A stretch of DNA of 64,000 nt from Myrica gale (taxonomy: Eukaryota > Streptophyta > Magnoliopsida > Fagales > Myricaceae): the NCBI GenBank assembly GCA_963930655.1, contig OZ005607.1:11424874-11488873 (forward strand). Direction: 5' to 3'. Under the pieces are notes generated by a model. That model searched no databases and was not told the DNA's origin. It was given only the letters and a program-made list of their open reading frames with translations. A program made the translations under genes and the position numbers. Positions 44,449 through 56,223 of this stretch are shown in pieces. Position 1 is the first letter of the stretch, and every line of letters begins with the position of its first letter.

Positions 44449-47303
44449 ATGAGCGTAATCGACATTCTCTTCCGCGTCGAGGAGATATGCAAAAGGTACG
44501 AAAAATATGACATCGAAAAGCAGTGCGAGCTCAACGACTACGGTGACGATGCCTTCGCTCGCCTCTACGCCCTCGTCGAATCTGAAATTGAAGCGGCTCT
44601 TCGTGTTGGATTTTCCTCCCTCAATCTACTATTTCTTCTATTCTCTTCGTTTTCAAATTATTCTGCTAAAGTTTTTGGTTGCTCCAATTGTCTGTGTTTG
44701 GCTCAATGTGGAAAATGAAGGGAGTCGTACATTTTTTAGTTCAAGGTTCTGCTTGGCTCCACGGAAGATTTGGAAAAGAAAATAAAGCAGGAGATCAGTG
44801 CTTTCGAATTTTTCTTTCGGTCAAAACGGAAATGGAGTGTATCTTAAGCATTTCTGTTTTTTTTTCGGTTGGAATCTGATTGTTTTAATTTTAATTTAAT
44901 TATGCATGCAGAAATCCGAGATGGCTTCTACGGAGAAGAACAGGGCATCTGCAGCTGCGATGAACGCAGAGGTTCGTCGGACCAAGGCTCGATTGATGGA
45001 CGAAATTCCTAAGCTGAGGAAATTGGCTCTAAAGAAGGTGATTTTACAATGCTTCGTATTTATGCTCCAAGGTTTTATGTTAAAATTTTAAAATTTAGTG
45101 TGCTGTTATTTGTGCCGTCGACATGTCTTACTCATTTTCACGTTGTGAAATTGCGGTTCATGAAGAATTACATCTCTTCATAGTTCTTTGCTTTCATAGT
45201 ATCTTGTTCTGTTGCCTATTTCATTTACGAAATTCTGTCGGTCATGTGTGCCTTTCAAGTACATGGTTACTGCTATAACTATTGTTCTACTTACATTGTG
45301 TTACTTAAAATTCTATTGCTTCTAGGTTGTTTACTGCTACAACTATGTTATGGCAACTCCAAATCCAGGTCATGTCTTTTTCCCACAATACAGAAGAATC
45401 GTAGAACTATAAGAGATCTAGAAGCAATTGAACTAGAAACAATGTTGACTCCACCAGAATAGCACAAGAATGGACAAAGTATATGGAAGTTTAGTGATGA
45501 AGGCTGGAATGAGACAAACAATAACCTTAGTACTATAATCAAATGTCATTTATATTTAATGGAATGTGATTCCTAGGTTCCTTGTTTACAGTTAACCCGA
45601 GTTTCCTAACAAATGAGATACTAAGTTTACAACAAAAGGTCTCAACTGTGACAAAGTACATCTATACCCGAATCAAATGGGGAAGGGTGGAGCTTAGGAA
45701 GTTGTCCTTAGATTTTGTTATCTTAGAAATACAAAGAATTCTTTTAATTTTTAAAACCAACGATGGGATTTCATGTTATCTTAGAATACAATAGCTGCAT
45801 TGGCTTCTGTAATGACTTGGCACGTGTTAGCCTCTCTGCTTGTTGTTGCTTTATTTTGGAATTTAGAAGAGTCCTCCCATGTTTGCTTGTCATATTTTGT
45901 CAGTAGCCATGTAGGGACAGTCAATAACAATGTACGCTGATTATACTGTGAAACATTGTAAAGATTTCCGTCTATCATTCTCCTCATACAATCTTTTCGG
46001 TCCAGCTGACAACCAGGAAAGTCCCTGCTGTTGTTGGTACTCACCTTGGCCTAAATATAGGTAGCCCTTTCTTATTTCTATGTGCTTCTCCTCATACAAT
46101 CTTTTTCGCCCAGCTTGTCAAGGTTATGGTCAATGACTATCTCCAAATTGATGGGAGAAGGTTCATTTGTCTTCACGTTGATTTGCATCTCGGTTAACCG
46201 TGACATAAATCACAATATTTACACAAGCCCACTAGACTTGCAGTCACACAGCTATCTCATAAATCAGGTTAAAGGCCTTTCAAAAGAGGAACTAATTATC
46301 CGTGATGACCTACTTGTTGTACTGCCTGAGAGGATACAAGCAATTCCAGATGGAATCACAACTTCAAACAAGCAGACTGGAGGATGGGCAGCTTCAGCAT
46401 CCCATAAGAATATCAAGTTTGACTCATCAGGTGACCGGTGCTTCTGTCACTCTTTCTTGAGACACAATTCTAATCAATGTGAGCATTTCACTGATTGTTA
46501 ATACTTGCTGGTTTCGCTACCAAACAGATGGACACCTTGACGATGAGTTTTTCCATCAAACCGAAGAAACAAGCCAATTTAGACAAGAATATGAAATGAG
46601 GAAAATGAAACAAGCATGTAAGATTCGTTAATGTCTTGATGTCTATCTTGTAATTGAAAGACTTAAAGTTCATGATTGGATCAGGCTTCTGCTTTTGTCT
46701 CATTTATAACCCTGCACTCTCATTTCATTAAGTCTGTAAATTGTGCAGGACCAAGGTCTTGATATCATATCAGAAGGACTAGATACATTAAAAAACTTGG
46801 CTGGAGATATGAATGAGGTTGGTCATCATCCATATAGTTTGGTATGATGAGGGTACAAGAAGAAATGAGAAATTAATCAATTGTTTTGATCTGTTCAGGA
46901 AATGAATCGGCAAGTTCCATTACTGGATGAGATTGAAACAAAGGTGAGAAATTTACAAGTTCAGTCTGACTTCTGTCTTTCCAATCAGATCAAGCAGACA
47001 AAAACAGCAGCAGATGTATGATAGATGTGATGACTTGGTTGTATTTTTGTGTTTTTATAGGCGGACAGGGTGACATCTGATCTTAAGAACACCAATCTTA
47101 GGCTCAAGAAAACTCTGTTCCAGGTAATGTTTCAGAAAATTGACTATGATCAAATCCACTCTTTTTATCTGGTGAGATTGGTGCGGTTGCAATAAGCTGC
47201 ACTTTTGGTTTTATTCCAGTTGAGGTCGAGTCGAAACTTTTGTATTGACATCATTCTGGTGTGCATAATTCTTGGTATCATTTCCTACTTATACAAGTAA
47301 GTC

Positions 47304-47344
<41 letters not shown>

Positions 47345-48679
47345 GTTGTGTGTGTAGGATCAGACATGACTATGCTCTTTGCTTCTTGCTAATTTAGTTT
47401 TATCTTCGGCATAAGGTCTTGATAAAAGTAGCGATATATGTATATGTTTGGGCATATATACACATATATGTACATACCTAGAGAATATACGTGGACGTGA
47501 GATGCTTTTTTTTTACCCAAAAATGGGACTAAACCAACGAGAAATAAGTTCTTTGGCTGTTCAAAGCGATGTAGTGGCCAATGTACAGCCTGCTTATCTC
47601 TTTGAAACTACTAGAGAGGAAGGGTGAGAGGATGAGCAATGATATGGGCCGTTGAACATTTCTTGTTGTACCTGATAGATCAGTCCATGAGGACTCGTTG
47701 AATTCAATTCTAATATCCAAAGTTCATTGAAGAAGGTGCACTTGTTTATCAACTGCATTCAAACATCCCGTGAAATACACTTTTTTATCTTCTGAAATGG
47801 CCGACTGAAAAGAAAGATTTTCTAGTTTTAGTTGGTGAATGATGGCAAAAGCATCAAACTCTTTCGGGAGTCATACTTGAACTGTTCTTGGTGTTCCTGT
47901 TCTCTCTCTCTCTTGTAAAGCAATCATATTGGTCTCTTGCTCTTACGAGTAGCCTATTCCAGCCATGGGATCCTATTCTAAAGTCAACTGTTATACAGTA
48001 AACATTCCCTATATTCTATACGTATCGATTTCTGTTGGTATGTATTGTGGTCTGTTTTGGTACTTTCATGGTATTTTTAATGGCGTTTCCACATTTGGAA
48101 CAGCTAGATTTCTTTTGGCCATTTGTAGGAATATGTATACTACTATGCTTAGTGGAATGATTGTTAGCCCTAGCCTTTGATTATCCTCCTTCAATGACTT
48201 TATTAGTAAATCATCCCACGTTGAGTGGGATGGGCTTGTATGTAAATGTTGGGATACTGATGATGGAAGCCCCGAGCCAAATACATTCAGTACCAAAATT
48301 AAGGAAAGTGCCTGAAGAGCACTGCGTACTAATCAACCTAACCTATTTTGTGCTTTGTATGACGATATACTTCACCAAATACGCAATAGTTTCGTCTTTC
48401 AGCTAATAACTCAGAATATGATCAACATATTGCTTTTGAGGCAGCTTATGGTGAATGTGGACCCTTTTCCGTTTCCTTTGTATATTTTATCAGTATGTGA
48501 ATGCTTTGGAATGTCAATCCAGTTAGCGGTTTGTATTCTTTGTAACTTTGGTTTTCTAAATAATACAATCAATTGATAATAATATATCTGCTGATTCTGT
48601 ATCCCATTGACCGTGTTTTCTACCTCTTGAAACTTTTTAATCAGATTTTGCTTCTTCTTTTTCCAGTATTTTGAGCTGA
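44449..48679 (+). CDS. SYP71: SYP7-family Qc-SNARE (SYP71-like syntaxin), nine coding exons
   Basis: Coding exons: 44449-44604, 44912-45037, 46268-46430, 46528-46613, 46749-46817, 46899-46943, 47061-47123, 47220-47296 and 48667-48679; 798 bases, 265 residues, the usual family length. SYP7 proteins are plant-specific Qc-SNAREs of the ER and plasma membrane that act in vesicle fusion. The N-terminus (MSVIDILFRVEEICKRY, then GDDAFARLYALVE) is the family signature. The helical SNARE motif spans about residues 178-236, with the zero-layer glutamine at Q205 (NRQVPLLDE). A membrane anchor follows at about 243-261, and the protein ends YNILS. All exons keep frame. The fourth intron has a GC donor (46614), needed to keep frame. 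The exon 1 donor (GTTGGA) is weak. A MITE lies in the proximal promoter. Whether the orthologue is SYP71, 72 or 73 cannot be settled here. Confidence 0.95.
47307..47341. repeat. TC microsatellite in intron 8 of the SYP71-like gene
   Basis: About 17 TC units start ten bases after the exon 8 splice donor, followed by a short GT-rich stretch. Confidence 0.95.
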
Positions 48680-49100
48680 ACTGATTCCAAAGGCTTCCTC
48701 TTCAGCAATTGATCATGAAGCTATGTGGTACTATTCTTTTGTTGTTGAGGTTCTTCCTTGTATCTTTGGTAGATCCCCTGTTTTTCAGGTTAATTTGCGG
48801 CCCTCTGTAGAATGGTATAGATTCTGCTGCTGCGAATGAACTATTTATTAATATCTACCTCACCAAAGTTTGAAGCTTGTAGATGATCAAGATGCGTCCC
48901 TTCGATCTGTTTTGTTATTCCGTGAAGTAATCCTGTTTGTTTTGTCTAAGGGTACAATAGTAGTAGTATTGAGCTTCAATTTCCATGTGTCCTGAATCAG
49001 CCAGGGTCGAGAACGTTATAGTTCAATAGGATCCCTTTACATCATACTAACGTCCTAGTGCTACTTCAATATCAAATTTGTTGATATTCTGGTAAAGATT
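48680..49100 (+). other. 3' flank of the SYP71-like gene
   Basis: Probably 3' untranslated region and downstream sequence; no separate gene seen. Confidence 0.5.
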
Positions 49101-49104
49101 TACC

Positions 49105-49600
49105 TAGCAGACGAAAATGACGAGGCTATGGACCAGAATCTTCTGTAATTTTCTATCCAATTTGGAGAGATAGACACAATAGGTGGACTCCATTATAGGG
49201 CTCATGTTGCTTGAAACTTTACATGACAACATTAAATAGTGGATTAGGATCCTATGCAATATTATGCCCGAATTGCATAGTGCAATTTGGAGAGGGATAG
49301 ACACAATTGGTAGATTCTATTATAAGGTTCATGTTGCTCGAAATTTTACACAATGGCAACATTAGGTGAACCCTACACTATTTAATGTTCATGTAATGAT
49401 TCAGGCAACATGATTTTTATAATGTGGTCTACCTGTTATGTCTATTTTTTTTTCGAATTGCACTACACAATTTGGGCAGGAAATTCGAGAGGATCATGTT
49501 CCTTAAATAGTGTAGGAGGGTCCACCAATTGTGTCTATCTTTCTAAATTGCATCATATAATTAGGACAGAAAATGAAAGAGGATCGTAATAACTTATCAT
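49105..49600. mobile_element. Foldback element with imperfect inverted and direct repeats
   Basis: The block with GGAGAGATAGACACAATAGG (about 49162-49181) recurs directly at about 49290 (GAGAGGGATAGACACAATTGG) and inverted at about 49520 (CCACCAATTGTGTCTATCT). The flanks continue as inverted repeats. No coding capacity. Best explained as a foldback MITE with an internal duplication. Confidence 0.6.
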
Positions 49601-50270
49601 GATGCCAAAGTCTGCAACCAAATAAAAGCTAGTTTTGCCACGAACGAAGGCCCGCAAAATCTTCATCGAACCTTAAACTGTTGCTCCATTAATTCCGAGA
49701 GGTAGCATATATAACTGAAGTGTAGTCCGAGAATTAATGTTTGAAAGCCTTCAAATCCATGCAATGTCCACTGAAGCAAAATACGATATATCCAACATAA
49801 TCCAATAAAAAGAGATTGACCGATATTCACGGTTAGGATGCGATAATGTTTTTATATTTTGCTTCAACGGTCTTCCATTTAGGAATTAGACAAATGTTTT
49901 CCAATGCAACTTTAGCTTGTGATAGTTCTGGTTGGCTGCCCTTCTATACATTAAAAAAAAAAAGACCCAAGAGTTTAAGTCCATTGCTTAATATATAATA
50001 CGTTAGGGACAATACACATGTTGATAAAGTGATGTGGAGCAAGCTAAGGTTATTAATTACGAAAGGGTAGCATAGCTTTGTAGATGATGTATGCATATTT
50101 ATGTGTATCAATAAATTAAGAAGATATATGTCAGCTGACCATAATCATTACTCTGGATTTTAAAACACTTGATTTGAATTACTTGAGAAATGGATCAACA
50201 TAAGCTTGTTTAATTTGTTAGTCAAGTTAAAGAAAAAAAAATAACCGGGAAAATTTGATTGGAAGAAGTA
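49601..50270. other. Intergenic, no gene seen
   Basis: AT-rich sequence without a convincing ORF or repeat. Confidence 0.5.
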
Positions 50271-50274
50271 ACAT

Positions 50275-50570
50275 ATAGGGAAAAATACACTTCTAGCCTA
50301 TCATGACTTATTGAGGTTCTAATACTTTGCACCATAAACTATCAATTTTTTTAAGTTCCACTCCTCAACTAACAGTCTTGTATACTCGATACCATTTACT
50401 CAATGAAATAACTTTTTACTTTCACAAAATATCACGGTTTAAAAAAATGTGGGGATAAAATCATCATTTCACAAATCAAAAAAATTAAGTGATCGAAGTG
50501 TAAAGTATCAGGACTTTAATAGTTGATGGGTAAAAAATATACTTAATCCTAATATATACATATAGGTTTC
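50275..50570. mobile_element. Probable MITE with imperfect inverted ends
   Basis: The left end (AATACACTTCTAGCCTATCA, then AATACTTTGCACC) is imperfectly inverted at the right end (GTAAAGTATCAGGACTTTAA, then GATGGGTAAAAAATATACTT). About 300 bp, non-coding. Confidence 0.5.
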
Positions 50571-50789
50571 AGTCACTATTGCAAATTAATTGTTGACTGA
50601 GTTTTTGAATATCTACCTTCAATTGAAACTAAGGCCCAGACTACTAAAAATTTGGGAATCGAAAATGGCACAAAAGTCTAGAAAATGACTTAAAATTGTA
50701 AATTGTGATCGAAAATGAAAGAAACTATATTTGTTCGTTGTTTTAAAAACTCTAGGTCATCTTAATCTGCTTCCCCAAAAATTAGAATT

Positions 50790-51090
50790 TCTTTTTAAAT
50801 TTACCTCCTTTTTCTTATTGACCTCCCAAAAATTTCAATATTACATTTTGGCCCCTCAAAAGGGAAAGGCTGGCTTCGCCCCTGCTAATAGGTAGCACAC
50901 CTCATGATGGCAATCTACGCTGATGAGGTCTATGCTTCTAATTTTCATTTTTTTTCCTAAAATAAGCTTCCGAAAATTTAAATATTACATTTTGACCCCC
51001 CAAAAGCCAAAGGCTTCCTGCTTCGCCCCTGCTCATAGGTAGCACACCGCATGATGGTAATCCACGCTCATGAGGTTTAATTATGCTTTT
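50790..51090. repeat. Diverged tandem duplication, ~160-180 bp unit
   Basis: The passage CTTCGCCCCTGCTAATAGGT, then GCACACCTCATGATGG and ACGCTGATGAGG at about 50873-50930 recurs at about 51022-51080 with small changes. Each unit is preceded by a related AATATTACATTTTG stretch. The phrase GGCTTCGCCCCTG resembles a hAT terminus, so this may be a duplicated transposon end. Confidence 0.75.
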
Positions 51091-52258
51091 AATTTTCATT
51101 TTGTATGCCAAAATAATAATAATAATTATTATTATAGGAAGATATACTAAAGAATCGTGAAGAGATAGCAGTAGAAGCTATAAACACAACTATTTTTGAC
51201 GTAGTGGTGATTTGGAATAACAGCGAAACGACAATGATATGAACATTCTAGTAGTACTACAGTCTACAGATTAGATTCTTCCGTATCGCACCAAGAATAG
51301 TTATTAGTATATATATATATATTTATAAAACATGTCGTTCAAGTTACGAGAAAGAAAGGAACATAAAAAAAAAATTCAAGTTGTGAATCAACTTGAAGTA
51401 ACTATTCCTAGAATAACGAGGCAAAAAGACAAGCTACTTAGAGATTAGAGAATAATTTTTTTAAGGGTAACAATTTCGAGATTTCATTAATTAAATGAGG
51501 TTAAAAGAATTCAATTACATAATTCAAAGGACTAGTCAGACCCTCTATAGAGATAACGAGCCAACAAGAAAGGAGATCAAAATTCATACAAATTTAATTG
51601 GGCAGAGAGTTGAAATGACCCACAATGAGTGAAAAACTGAAAAAACCAACGAAAATAGAAAGTCGATAAAGGAGGTGGGTGGTAGCATCATACGGTAGAT
51701 GATCGAGCAGGGGTGGCACAAGGGAAAAAAACGTCGATTGCGTGAGATGCACACGCGCGTGGGCTCCCACACCCTAATGGGACAACTCCTGACTTGTGCT
51801 CATCTGCTCTCCAGGAGGTGCAAAGGCCAGTCGGGGAGGAGTGTGTGCCACAAAGGAGACCACCGGAGTGCAAATTTACAAAGGAATGAATAAGGCCTGT
51901 GAGATCCACTCGCGGGTGTGGGCGCATGTGAAACCTCATACGCCGACCAGTCAGCTCCAAGATGAGGCAGACACGACCGCCAGTTGATGCTGATCCCATT
52001 CATGCCAGTTGTGTTAGTCGAAGTCCTTCATAGTCGTCGAGATCTTCCCGCTACCAGACATGATGGGTGAAGGAGAGTGGCAATAGGAGAGAGAGAGAAC
52101 TAGAGAGAAAACAAAAGCACCTGCTTTCAATTCTACTAGTTGTCTTATGATAATGTCAGAATTATTGCATCCTAGATTACAATATCTTAAGTAATCTATT
52201 AGTTGAATATATAACACTAAATACATGAGATTTGATTTGTACGTCCCTAATTAGTTAT
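51091..52258. other. Unassigned intergenic stretch
   Basis: The stretch 51690-52000 is more GC-rich than its surroundings and has overlapping open frames on both strands, none recognisable. At 52030-52065 the minus strand reads MSGSGKISTTMKDFD, which could be a retrotransposon gag start, but nothing supportive follows. Confidence 0.35.
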
Positions 52259-52990
52259 GACAACTACAAAAAAAAAAGACATTAGCGGTGGTCGCTAAAA
52301 CGCCGTTAAAGGGTGTTTTTCGCGGTGTTTTTCAAAAAACGCGGTTAAATATGGTCTATAGCTGCGGTTGACCGCCGCTATAGAAACTCATTTGTCCGCG
52401 GTTTGCAAAAAAACGCGACTAAAGTGGATACCTGTAGCAGCGGTCGTTATTACGGCGGTCACATGTATAATTATAGCAGCGTTTGCCCGAGTAAAAGCTG
52501 CTAGAATCTCTGGTCTATAGCGGCGAGACCGACGCTACAGACCTTAAAACCGCTGCTATAGATCCACGTTGTAGCCGCGGTCATCATGACTGCCGCTAGA
52601 GGGAAAATCTTTGGTGTCTATAGCGGCGGTCGGGCTGACCGCTGCTATAGAAATCGGGTCTACAGTGGCGGTCACTGTATCTCGTACCTTCAACAGCGGT
52701 TTTGAATATCATAGTCGATCCTTGCGTATTGTTATTTTATATTAGAAATTTGTTATTTTTTAGATTACTTGTAGAAATTTTCGTGTTTGTTGTAAAACGT
52801 TATTAATCAATAATGAAGTATATTTTATTTTATTATCTTTGGTGTTTAGATTTTTACATCCAATGAATTACGATTATTAAAATAAATTTGTATTACCAAT
52901 TAAAAAAGTATGTTTAGAAAAAATATAAGAAAAAATTAATAGTGATTTAGAAATGCAGGTATAAAAACATATATCCCAGCACTTTTTCTT
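52259..52990. mobile_element. Non-autonomous CACTA element, 5' arm plus internal remnant
   Basis: It starts near CAACTACAAAAAAAAAAGAC, close to the CACTACAAGAAA terminus, and is followed by many copies of a motif like GCGGTCGCTAAAACGCCG and TATAGCGGCGGTC in both orientations up to about 52715. From 52716 to 52960 it matches 7860-8090 of the CACTA element near 8 kb (TTGTTGTAAAACGTTATTAA, TCCAATGAATTACG). No coding sequence. The right end is unclear. Confidence 0.75.
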
Positions 52991-53019
52991 AATCATTACA
53001 AAAAAATTTAAAAAATACA

Positions 53020-54336
53020 AACAAACATATCCTTAGCTCAAGTGAAAATTATAGTTGAAATGTAAGACAATTCTCCTCAGCCTAGATGGAGAATGTAAGT
53101 CGATGGGATTAAGTTCTCTCCATTGTATAAAACCTGTCCATTCTTTCAGTCTTTATACTCAGTTAAGTTTGGTCATCACAACTCAACCCACCAGACTGAA
53201 CTGAACTGAACTGCTAGAGAGACCCAAAAGCCTGTAAAGGGTTTCAGGGAGCCTGCGAGACGAGAAAGATGACCGAGTCAGCTCAGAAAAGATTCTACAG
53301 ATTGTTTACCAGGCAGCCACCGTATATGGTAAGTGGGAGCGAATTTCTTGAGAAACGTGAATCACAGAGAGTGAGATAGGGGGAGCGAGAGGCTTGTGTT
53401 AGGTGTAGAAAACAAAAGAGAGGCTTGTGTTAGGCCTTGTGTCTTGTGGATTGGTCGACATATCAGCGGTACCAGTCAAATCTTTGTCTTCGTATTATCA
53501 CCTTTCTCTCCTCACTGCCGCTGACAGTCCTGACTGGGTCCCCCCACCTACCCAGTGAGGTCTCACGGACGGCACCACCCCTCTCTCTTTCTCTCTCTCT
53601 TTCCCTTCTATCTTTTCATGGTCCGATGAAATTATGGCACAATCATTTTTACCTCATGAATGGCTTTAAAGGCAAGTCACTTTTCACATCTGTATACGAT
53701 TTCTCGCACTTTATGAGTATGTTTTTACTTTTGTGCTTTACAAAGTTTAGTAATTTATTTGAATAATACAACTTGAAGCAGATAGTCCAGAAATGAAGAC
53801 ACATACATAAGAACAAAGCTAGTCACACAGCCCATATAAAAGAAAAAGCTTAGTCACCCTGAAGGTTTCATTTTAAACTTGCCTACTATGCGTCGAAGAG
53901 ATTGTGTAGATGAAAAAATATATATAAAGAGAGAGACAGTGGTCCTGCTGGGTCTACGGCTGACCGACTTTGAGAGAAGCCGTGTAAGATAAGAGAGAGA
54001 GAGAGAAAAAGACCAATTACAGGGCAGAGAGGAATCGAAACATTCTCCCTTGCTCTCGTTTGCTGATCTGTATCGTTTTGATCACGTTTCATGGAGATTG
54101 TTCGAAGATGTGGGCTAGAAGAGCATGATTAGTCCAGGTTCTTTCTTGAAATCAAGTTGTAGTTCAGGTTCTTTCTTTCCGGGGGAAAAAAAGGATTGCA
54201 TATCGGCAGATTGCTTGGCTGAGGTTTGGCAGATAAGTTCTTTGTTTTGGTAGGGTACTATTCGAGTACCAGTGAAGTTCTTCTGGGTTTCGCTAATTTA
54301 GGTGACACCCAGGTCTTTTAAATTCAGTTTCAGACG
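53020..54336 (+). promoter_or_regulatory. Promoter and 5' leader of the IDD gene
   Basis: A TATA-like GTATAAAAC lies at about 53125. An ATG at 53269 opens a 36-codon uORF-like frame that contains ATATGGTAAGTGG (about 53321-53333), a near-perfect splice donor. This suggests a non-coding first exon, spliced into sequence before 54337. Alternative TATA-like motifs occur at about 53834 and 53922. CT- and GA-rich tracts are typical of plant 5' regions. The exact start site cannot be fixed from sequence. Confidence 0.5.
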
Positions 54337-56223
54337 ATGTCTGAAGGTGGCCTTTCTGTTCCTTCCACAATGGAAGTGTTTGCGCACGAGCCGAACTCAA
54401 ACCCTAACCCTAATCCTGTGGTAAATCTAGTGAAGAAGAAGAGAAGTTTACCAGGAACACCAGGCAAGCATGTTTTCATCTACCTACTTCATTTGAATCA
54501 TATTCTTCTGTAAGAGATTTTGTTAATTAGCTGGGTTTTGTTTGAAGCAGATCCAGATGCGGAAGTTATAGCTTTGTCCCCAAAATCTTTAATGGCCACC
54601 AACCGATTCCTATGCGAAATTTGCAACAAGGGCTTCCAGAGGGACCAAAACTTGCAGCTTCACCGGCGTGGCCATAATCTTCCCTGGAAGCTTCGCCAAA
54701 GAACCAACAAAGAAGTTCAAAAAAAGGTGTACGTTTGTCCCGAGAAGACCTGCGTGCACCACAATCCATCAAGGGCGCTTGGAGACCTCACCGGCATAAA
54801 GAAGCACTATAGCCGAAAGCACGGAGAGAAGAAGTGGAAGTGCGAGAAATGTTCGAAGAAATATGCGGTGCAGTCAGATTGGAAGGCCCATAGCAAGATT
54901 TGTGGGACTAAAGAGTATAAATGTGACTGTGGCACACTGTTTTCCAGGTACTGTTCCTCGTATCCCTTTCTGTGTTCTACTTTTGGTTGATATAAATTAT
55001 CCTAGTTCAGATGATTATGTTGTTTTAGAATTTAAGGCTCCCACGAAAAGGCTTTCACGGACTAGGTATTTGAATTTATTGCGACACGACTAAATGGCTA
55101 TCTAGTGTACATCTTTTCAAAGAAACTGAAAGGGCTTTTGTGGATGTGATACAGGAAGGACAGCTTCGTAACTCATAGAGCTTTCTGTGATGCTTTGGCT
55201 GAAGACAATGCAAGGTTCGCTTCAGTTTCGGCTGCCAATCTGAACTTCAGACACAATCTGATCAAGGGGTCAATTTCCAATCCTTCACGCTTTGGGATCT
55301 CCCAGCTTTCCTCAGCCTTTCCACCAGAGTTTGATGGATCAGAATCAGGGGGCACTCTCATTGCAGATGGGCAAAAGCCAAAGCTACCACTGTGGCTTGA
55401 CCATCCCAATTCTCAGCTCAGCCCAATTGGAACTTCAACTATTTCTAATGGTTACTTTTCCACAGGCCTGATTAGCTTGCCCGATCAAATGGTTTCAGCT
55501 GCGTCTACGAATATGTTCGGGTCGACTTCTCAGACACCCGCGTGGACGTTAAACAACTACCCAGAAGCATACTTTACAAGTGCCAATATTCCTGTATCCT
55601 CATTCCCAAGGGGACTAAAGGAGGAAGAGGAGAACAAGGGAAATTTGTCTGAAAGCGTAGCTGCTTTGCTTTCGAATAACCAGAATCGCCAACAAGGACC
55701 AGCTCACATTTCAGCAACCGCACTTTTGCAGAAAGCAGCCCAAATGGGATCTACAACGAGCAACCCGGCATTCAACAGCACCGCATTCAGGTTGATGAGC
55801 TCATCTCACTCAAATGTGCCAAACAGTACAAATGAAACACATAAATTCTTCAGACAGCAAAACCAAGCTGGGAACTTGAAAGAATTGGCGAGTTCTTTCT
55901 CTTCAACTCCAACAATTGGAAGAGAAGGATCACTGTTGGCTAAATCGAACTCAAGCTCATACTCAGTGACCACCAAGAATAGAGAACATATGGGAATATC
56001 GAATATGGGAATGGTGATGAACGGGAACCAAGATCAATTACCAGTTTCGGGAAAGATCCATGCCGCTTCAACTGAGATTGAGCACAGTTTAACTAGAGAT
56101 TTTCTCGGTGTCGGAGGCCAAGCAAACAGGCCCTTCTTGCAGCAAAAGCTAGCCAGGTTTGCTTCTATGGGTGCGGCCATGGACTTGGCCCCATACAGTT
56201 CTGGGCATCACCAAGCTCCATAG
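54337..56223 (+). CDS. INDETERMINATE-domain (IDD) C2H2 zinc-finger transcription factor, three coding exons
   Basis: Exons 54337-54463, 54551-54947 and 55155-56223 give 1593 bases, 530 residues. IDD proteins are plant nuclear transcription factors in root patterning, sugar and gibberellin signalling (family of JACKDAW, MAGPIE, NUTCRACKER). An NLS-like KKKR is at residues 33-36. The INDETERMINATE domain follows: C2H2 finger 1 (C64, C67, H80, H84), finger 2 (C105, C110, H128, H133), C2HC finger 3 (C140, C143, H156, C160) and C2HC finger 4 (C167, C169, H182, C186). The C-terminal half has the two family motifs ISATALLQKAAQMG (360-373) and TRDFLGVGG (488-496), the former typical of the JKD/MGP/IDD4-6 group. 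The first intron uses a GC donor (CCAG|GCAAGC), required for frame. No disruption is seen. Confidence 0.96.
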
